Source of the DNA: Bacillota bacterium
GTDB lineage: Bacteria > Bacillota > Clostridia > Oscillospirales > Acutalibacteraceae
Assembly (NCBI GenBank): GCA_023412845.1
Contig: JAEZRH010000147.1
Location: 1 to 8,232 of the forward strand
Length of the DNA: 8,232 nt
Reading direction: 5' to 3'
The notes beneath the pieces were generated by a model that was given only the letters and a program-made list of their open reading frames with translations, ran no database searches and had not been told where the DNA came from. Numbering within the stretch: position 1 is the stretch's first letter; the number at the start of each line of letters is the position of its first letter. The translations under genes were made by a program, and so were the position numbers. Positions 5,162 through 8,232 of this stretch are shown in pieces.

Positions 5162-6475
5162 ATGGAATCGTTCACCGAAGTCTGGAACCTCGTGTGCGCC
5201 TACTGCAAAAGCCGCATTACGGAAATAGCGTTTTCCACCTGGATCAGCCGCATGGAGCCCGTCACGCTGGACTTTGCCGCCGGCGTCGCGGTTCTGCACG
5301 TTCCAAACGAACTCCACCGGCAGACGGTCCTCCATTATTACATGGACCTCCTGAACGAGGCGTTCCGGCAAATCTTCAGCCAGGAGATCCAGATCCGAAT
5401 CATCCTGCCGGAAGAGACGGAACCGGAGCAAAAAAAAGAGGAAGCGCGCGAAAACAGCGACAACTACGAGTTCACCTTCGAGACCTACATCGTGGGGCCG
5501 TCGAACAAATTCGCCCACGCCGCCTCCATGGCCGTGGCAAGCAAGCCGGCCACACTCTACAACCCCCTGTTCATCTACGGGAATTCCGGCCTCGGCAAAA
5601 CGCACCTGCTGTATGCCATCCGGAACGAGATTAACCGCACCAATTCGGAAATGAACATCATCTATATCAAGGGCGACGAATTCACGAACGAGCTTATTGA
5701 GGCCATCCGCCGCGGCACGACCGGCGAATTTCACCAGCGCTACCGGCGGGCCGACGTGCTGCTCGTGGACGATATCCAATTCATCGCGGGCAAGGACTCG
5801 ACGCAGGAGGAGTTCTTCCACACCTTCAATACGCTTTACGAAGCGAAAAAGCAGATCGTGCTGACCTCCGACCGGCCGCCGAAAGACATTGCCACGCTGG
5901 AGGAACGCCTGCTGACCCGATTCGAGTGGGGCCTGACGGCGGACATCCAGCCGCCGGACTTCGAAACGCGCATCGCCATCATCAAGCGCAAGGCGGAGCT
6001 GCTTAAAATCACCCTGCCCGACAGCGTGATCGAATATATTGCAAACCGCCTCAAGAACAACATCCGCCAGCTGGAGGGCGCCGTCAAGAAAATGAAGGCG
6101 TTCCATCTGCTCAACGGCGAGCCGTTCAACATCCAGACGGCGCAGGCCGCCATCAGCGACATCATCAACAACGACCAGCCCACGCCGATGACCGTGGAAA
6201 AAATCATCGACGAGGTCGCGCGCACGTTCGGCGCCACGGCCGAGGAGATCCGTTCCTCAAAACGCTCGGCGAACATCTCCTCCGCGCGGCAGGTCGCCAT
6301 GTATGCCGTGCGGGAGATCACCCAGATGCCCATGGTGGCCATCGGCAAGGAATTCGGAAACCGCGACCACTCCACCGTGGTATACGCAATCCAGCAGGTT
6401 GAAAAAAATATCCGCCGCGACGCCAAGACAAAGGCCACGGTCGAAGATATCATCAAGAATATCCGCGATCGGTAA
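5162..6475 (+). CDS. dnaA: Chromosomal replication initiator protein DnaA
   Basis: A 437-residue initiator with all four domains. Domain I (about 1-82) contains the AFSTWI segment used for self-contact and helicase loading. Domain II is a short acidic/lysine linker (about 83-105), which explains the slightly short length. AAA+ domain III has Walker A GNSGLGKTH (140-148), Walker B LVDDIQF (201-207), sensor I VLTSDRPP (233-240) and a likely arginine finger in LTRFEWGL (R253). Domain IV ends with the DnaA-box-reading signature GNRDHSTVVYA (399-409). DnaA-ATP binds DnaA boxes, melts oriC and recruits helicase. The ATG at 5162 matches the family N-terminus; AAGGGG lies 12 bases upstream, a rather long spacing. 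It is led by its own promoter. Confidence 0.98.
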   Translation: MESFTEVWNLVCAYCKSRITEIAFSTWISRMEPVTLDFAAGVAVLHVPNELHRQTVLHYYMDLLNEAFRQIFSQEIQIRIILPEETEPEQKKEEARENSDNYEFTFETYIVGPSNKFAHAASMAVASKPATLYNPLFIYGNSGLGKTHLLYAIRNEINRTNSEMNIIYIKGDEFTNELIEAIRRGTTGEFHQRYRRADVLLVDDIQFIAGKDSTQEEFFHTFNTLYEAKKQIVLTSDRPPKDIATLEERLLTRFEWGLTADIQPPDFETRIAIIKRKAELLKITLPDSVIEYIANRLKNNIRQLEGAVKKMKAFHLLNGEPFNIQTAQAAISDIINNDQPTPMTVEKIIDEVARTFGATAEEIRSSKRSANISSARQVAMYAVREITQMPMVAIGKEFGNRDHSTVVYAIQQVEKNIRRDAKTKATVEDIIKNIRDR

Positions 6476-6503
6476 CGGCGATTTTGGCGGTGTGGAAATT
6501 CTG

Positions 6504-6517
6504 TCAACAATCAACAA
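6504..6517 (+). repeat. Tandem TCAACAA repeat beside the DnaA box
   Basis: Two exact adjacent copies of TCAACAA (6504-6510 and 6511-6517) end three bases before the perfect DnaA box. The first copy starts within CTGTCAAC (6501-6508), whose reverse complement GTTGACAG occurs at 6608-6615. Confidence 0.5.
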
Positions 6518-6520
6518 TCC

Positions 6521-6529
6521 TGTGGATAA
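6521..6529 (-). promoter_or_regulatory. Perfect DnaA box
   Basis: TGTGGATAA is the exact reverse complement of the consensus TTATCCACA, 46 bases after the dnaA stop codon. It is the only perfect match I found in the non-coding regions. Confidence 0.9.
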
Positions 6530-6570
6530 GCCTTTCCAATCCGGTATTTTTCTATGCGGATATTTTAAAC

Positions 6571-6602
6571 AAGTTTTCAACTTTCCCCACAAAGTTTTCA
6601 AC
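6571..6602 (+). repeat. Direct repeat AAGTTTTCAAC in oriC
   Basis: Two exact 11-base copies (6571-6581 and 6592-6602) start 21 bases apart, about two helical turns. Between them lies TTTCCCCACA, containing a degenerate DnaA box. A third partial copy, TTTTCAAC, is at 6632-6639. Confidence 0.6.
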
Positions 6603-6794
6603 ATCTGGTTGACAGATCGAAAATCACGAAATTTTCAACCAAATTCCTCCACAGCGAAAAAACAAAAACCTGAGGGCAAAAATCCGCACCGGGCCTTTGT
6701 TTTCCCATATTTTCCACTTTTCAGCGCACACTACTCCTGTTACTGAAAAAACAACTTACTATATTGATATTTTAGGAAAGCGGGCGATTCTTCC

Positions 6795-7904
6795 ATGCAG
6801 TTTACCTGTGACAGGCAAAAATTGAATGAGGCCGTGTTGAATGTTCAGCGCACGGTTTCCGCGAAATCTTCCGTGCCGGCACTCGAGGGCATCCTGTTGA
6901 CCGCGCTGGAAGGAAGCATCCGCCTGTGCGGCTTCGACCTCGAGATCGGCATGACAACGGAGCTGCCGGCCGAAGTCAAAGAGCCCGGCTCCATCGTAAT
7001 GGGCGCACGGCTGTTCGGCGACATCGTCCGACGGCTTCCGCAGGACACCGTAAGCTTTAAGGCGAACGAAAAACAGGTCGCGCAGATCGAAAGCGGCGAA
7101 GCCTCCTTCTCACTCGTCGGCATTCCCGCCCAGGAATACCCGGAGCTGCCGCAGATCACCGGCGACACAAACATCAGCATTCCTTCGAACGTGCTGAAAG
7201 GCATGATCCGTCAGACGCTGTTCGCCGTAGCGGAAACAGACGCAAAGCCGGTCCATACCGGAACTCTGTTCGAGATCGGCGGCGGGGAAATCCGGCTCAT
7301 CTCCGTCGACGGATACCGGTTGGCTATCCGCTGCGAAAAGACGTCCTCGGAAGAAAAGAGCAGCTTCGTCGTGCCCGGCAAGACGCTCGGCGAAGTGATG
7401 AAGCTCCTCCCCGACGGAGACGAAGAAACGGAAATCCTCGTGGGCCTGCGGCACATCCGGTTCCGCATCGGCGACTACGTCGTCATCTCACGTCTGCTCG
7501 AGGGGGAATTTCTCGACTGGCGCGCCGCCCTGCCGAAAGGGAACACGACCGAAGTACGCATCTCCGTGCCGGAGTTCATCAGCAGCCTTGAGCGCGTTTC
7601 GCTCATCATCACGGAGCGCCTGCGCAGCCCCGTTCGCTGTACGTTCGGGACGGACGGCGTCATCCGGCTCGTCTGCGCTACGGCAATCGGCCGCGCGAGC
7701 GACAGGCTGAACGCCAAAATCACGGGTTCCGAGGTGGAGATGGGCTTCAACAGCCGCTACCTGCTTGACGCGCTGCGCAACTCGGAATGCGACGAGGTCA
7801 AAATACAGCTCAACGGACCCTTGAGCCCGATGAAGGTCCTGCCCGGCGAGGGCGAGGAGTTCCTGTTCCTCGTGCTGCCGGTGCGCCTGAAGAGCGGAGA
7901 ATGA
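6795..7904 (+). CDS. dnaN: DNA polymerase III beta subunit (sliding clamp)
   Basis: A 369-residue clamp of normal length, with three similar domains of roughly 120 residues each. The start MQFTCDRQKLNEAV matches the family N-terminus. VDGYRLA (171-177), GFNSRYLLDAL (317-327) and the C-terminal LVLPVR (359-364) are conserved family segments. Two subunits form a ring around DNA that tethers polymerase III and recruits repair proteins through a hydrophobic pocket. The ATG at 6795 is fixed by homology; no upstream in-frame start exists before a TGA at 6765. The only purine-rich site, AGGAAAG (6774-6780), lies unusually far upstream (AGGA to ATG, 17 bases). It follows the oriC spacer and precedes yaaA by four bases. 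Confidence 0.98.
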   Translation: MQFTCDRQKLNEAVLNVQRTVSAKSSVPALEGILLTALEGSIRLCGFDLEIGMTTELPAEVKEPGSIVMGARLFGDIVRRLPQDTVSFKANEKQVAQIESGEASFSLVGIPAQEYPELPQITGDTNISIPSNVLKGMIRQTLFAVAETDAKPVHTGTLFEIGGGEIRLISVDGYRLAIRCEKTSSEEKSSFVVPGKTLGEVMKLLPDGDEETEILVGLRHIRFRIGDYVVISRLLEGEFLDWRAALPKGNTTEVRISVPEFISSLERVSLIITERLRSPVRCTFGTDGVIRLVCATAIGRASDRLNAKITGSEVEMGFNSRYLLDALRNSECDEVKIQLNGPLSPMKVLPGEGEEFLFLVLPVRLKSGE

Positions 7905-7908
7905 CAAA

Positions 7909-8136
7909 ATGGAAAACAACGGCGTTATCACCATGAAGATAGAGAACGAGTTCATCCGGCTCGACGCGTTTCTTAAGCTTTGCGGCGCTTTCGTGACGGG
8001 AGGCCAGGCAAAATTGGCGATCCAGGACGGGCAGGTTCTCGTCAACGGCGAAGTCTGCCGGATGCGCGGTAAAAAAATGCGCCCGGGCGATACAGCCGCT
8101 TTCGGGGGAAAGACCTACGGGGTGGCCGCCGGGTGA
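7909..8136 (+). CDS. yaaA: S4-domain RNA-binding protein YaaA (RlbA-like)
   Basis: A 75-residue protein that is almost entirely one S4 RNA-binding fold: IRLDAFLKLCGAFVTGGQAK (16-35), then IQDGQVLVNGEVCRMRGKKM (38-57) and PGD (59-61). The family sits between dnaN and recF in many Firmicutes and is linked to ribosome maturation, from work on Bacillus. Start choice: the ATG at 7909 has GGAG (7896-7899) at a spacing of 9 bases. A second in-frame ATG at 7933 has no comparable site, though it would give a more usual family N-terminus. The gene starts four bases after the dnaN stop and overlaps recF by four bases, so it is surely co-transcribed with both. Confidence 0.93.
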   Translation: MENNGVITMKIENEFIRLDAFLKLCGAFVTGGQAKLAIQDGQVLVNGEVCRMRGKKMRPGDTAAFGGKTYGVAAG

Positions 8137-8232
8137 AGATTCTGCGTTTTTCCTGGGAAAACTTCCGTAACCTTCCGTCCGGAGAGTTTTCCCCGAACGG
8201 GCGGGGCAACATACTTTTCGGGAAAAACGCGC
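8133..8232 (+). CDS. recF: DNA replication and repair protein RecF, N-terminal part
   Basis: The first 33 codons are present before the window ends. The GTG start at 8133 overlaps the yaaA stop as GTGA, which points to translational coupling. The residues KILRFSWENFRNLPSGEF and then NGRGNILFGKNA match the RecF N-terminus: a beta strand, the NFRN motif, then the approach to the Walker A loop (family form GxNAQGKT), whose last part is cut off. RecF is an SMC-like ATPase that acts with RecO and RecR to load RecA at single-strand gaps. Position after yaaA in the dnaA-dnaN-yaaA-recF cluster is canonical. Confidence 0.95.
   Translation, partial: MKILRFSWENFRNLPSGEFSPNGRGNILFGKNA

Larger units (their letters stand above)
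6476..6794. other. oriC: Probable oriC: dnaA-dnaN spacer with DnaA boxes
   Basis: A 319-base AT-rich spacer with no gene, in a GC-rich genome. It holds one perfect DnaA box, TGTGGATAA (6521-6529, reverse orientation). Two-mismatch relatives are TGTGGAAAT (6491-6499), TTCCCCACA (6583-6591), TCCTCCACA (6645-6653) and TTTTCCACT (6710-6718). AT-rich stretches at 6546-6602 and 6740-6775 are candidate unwinding elements. The second, next to dnaN, is where Firmicutes usually melt. Repeats of TTTTCAAC and TCAACAA add further order. Gene order dnaA-spacer-dnaN and gene directions diverging from here support oriC. A weak -10-like TATATT (6760-6765) could serve dnaN but lacks a good -35. Confidence 0.85.

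Noticed and set aside
4858..5175. 105-codon minus-strand open frame in the rpmH-dnaA region
   Set aside because: It runs through the dnaA promoter, G-tract and dnaA start, has no ribosome binding site I can support and no recognisable motif.
5132..6106. 324-codon minus-strand open frame opposite dnaA
   Set aside because: It lies antisense to the conserved AAA+ domain of dnaA, has no family features, and looks like a codon-bias shadow.
1..8232. CRISPR array, mobile element, tRNA or rRNA
   Set aside because: No regularly spaced repeats, transposase, terminal repeats, cloverleaf or rRNA-like segment was seen; every coding gene is a standard oriC-region gene.

Overview
This window is the replication-origin neighbourhood of a bacterial chromosome. 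Its gene order is mnmG-mnmE-jag-yidC-yidD-rnpA-rpmH on the minus strand and dnaA-dnaN-yaaA-recF on the plus strand. This is the classic Gram-positive (Firmicutes/Bacillota) oriC arrangement. The GC-rich codon use, a YidC with no lipoprotein signal, a Jag with a KH-R3H core, and perfect sigma-A-type promoters suggest a GC-rich member of the Clostridia, perhaps an Oscillospiraceae/Ruminococcaceae relative. The family-level guess is inference; the phylum-level call is well supported by synteny.

Left arm (1-4640, minus strand): a strong promoter (TTGACA-18-TATAAT) drives rpmH (ribosomal protein L34). Two back-to-back intrinsic terminator-like hairpins separate rpmH from rnpA (RNase P protein). 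rnpA, yidD, yidC and jag follow as a tight operon. Their products cover tRNA 5' processing, membrane protein insertion and an RNA-binding partner. A strong terminator then sits directly against the mnmE ribosome binding site. mnmE and the start of mnmG, the two partners of the tRNA U34 cmnm5 modification complex, come last, separated by an unusually long 291-base spacer.

Centre (4641-5161): a 521-base divergent control region without a credible gene. It holds the rpmH promoter, a good dnaA promoter, a G-quadruplex-type G-tract, and several perfect inverted repeats built on a TTTTCCG motif.

Right arm (5162-8232, plus strand): dnaA (initiator), a 319-base AT-rich spacer with one perfect DnaA box and several degenerate ones (the likely unwinding origin), dnaN (sliding clamp), yaaA (S4 RNA-binding protein) and the start of recF. 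All genes point away from the central region, as expected for transcription co-directional with replication forks leaving oriC.

Every coding gene belongs to a well-known family and none looks transferred or broken. I see no new system. What is worth a second look is non-coding: the tandem rpmH-rnpA hairpins, the jag-mnmE terminator abutting a ribosome binding site, the repeats in the dnaA-dnaN spacer, the G-tract before the dnaA promoter and the mnmE-mnmG spacer.
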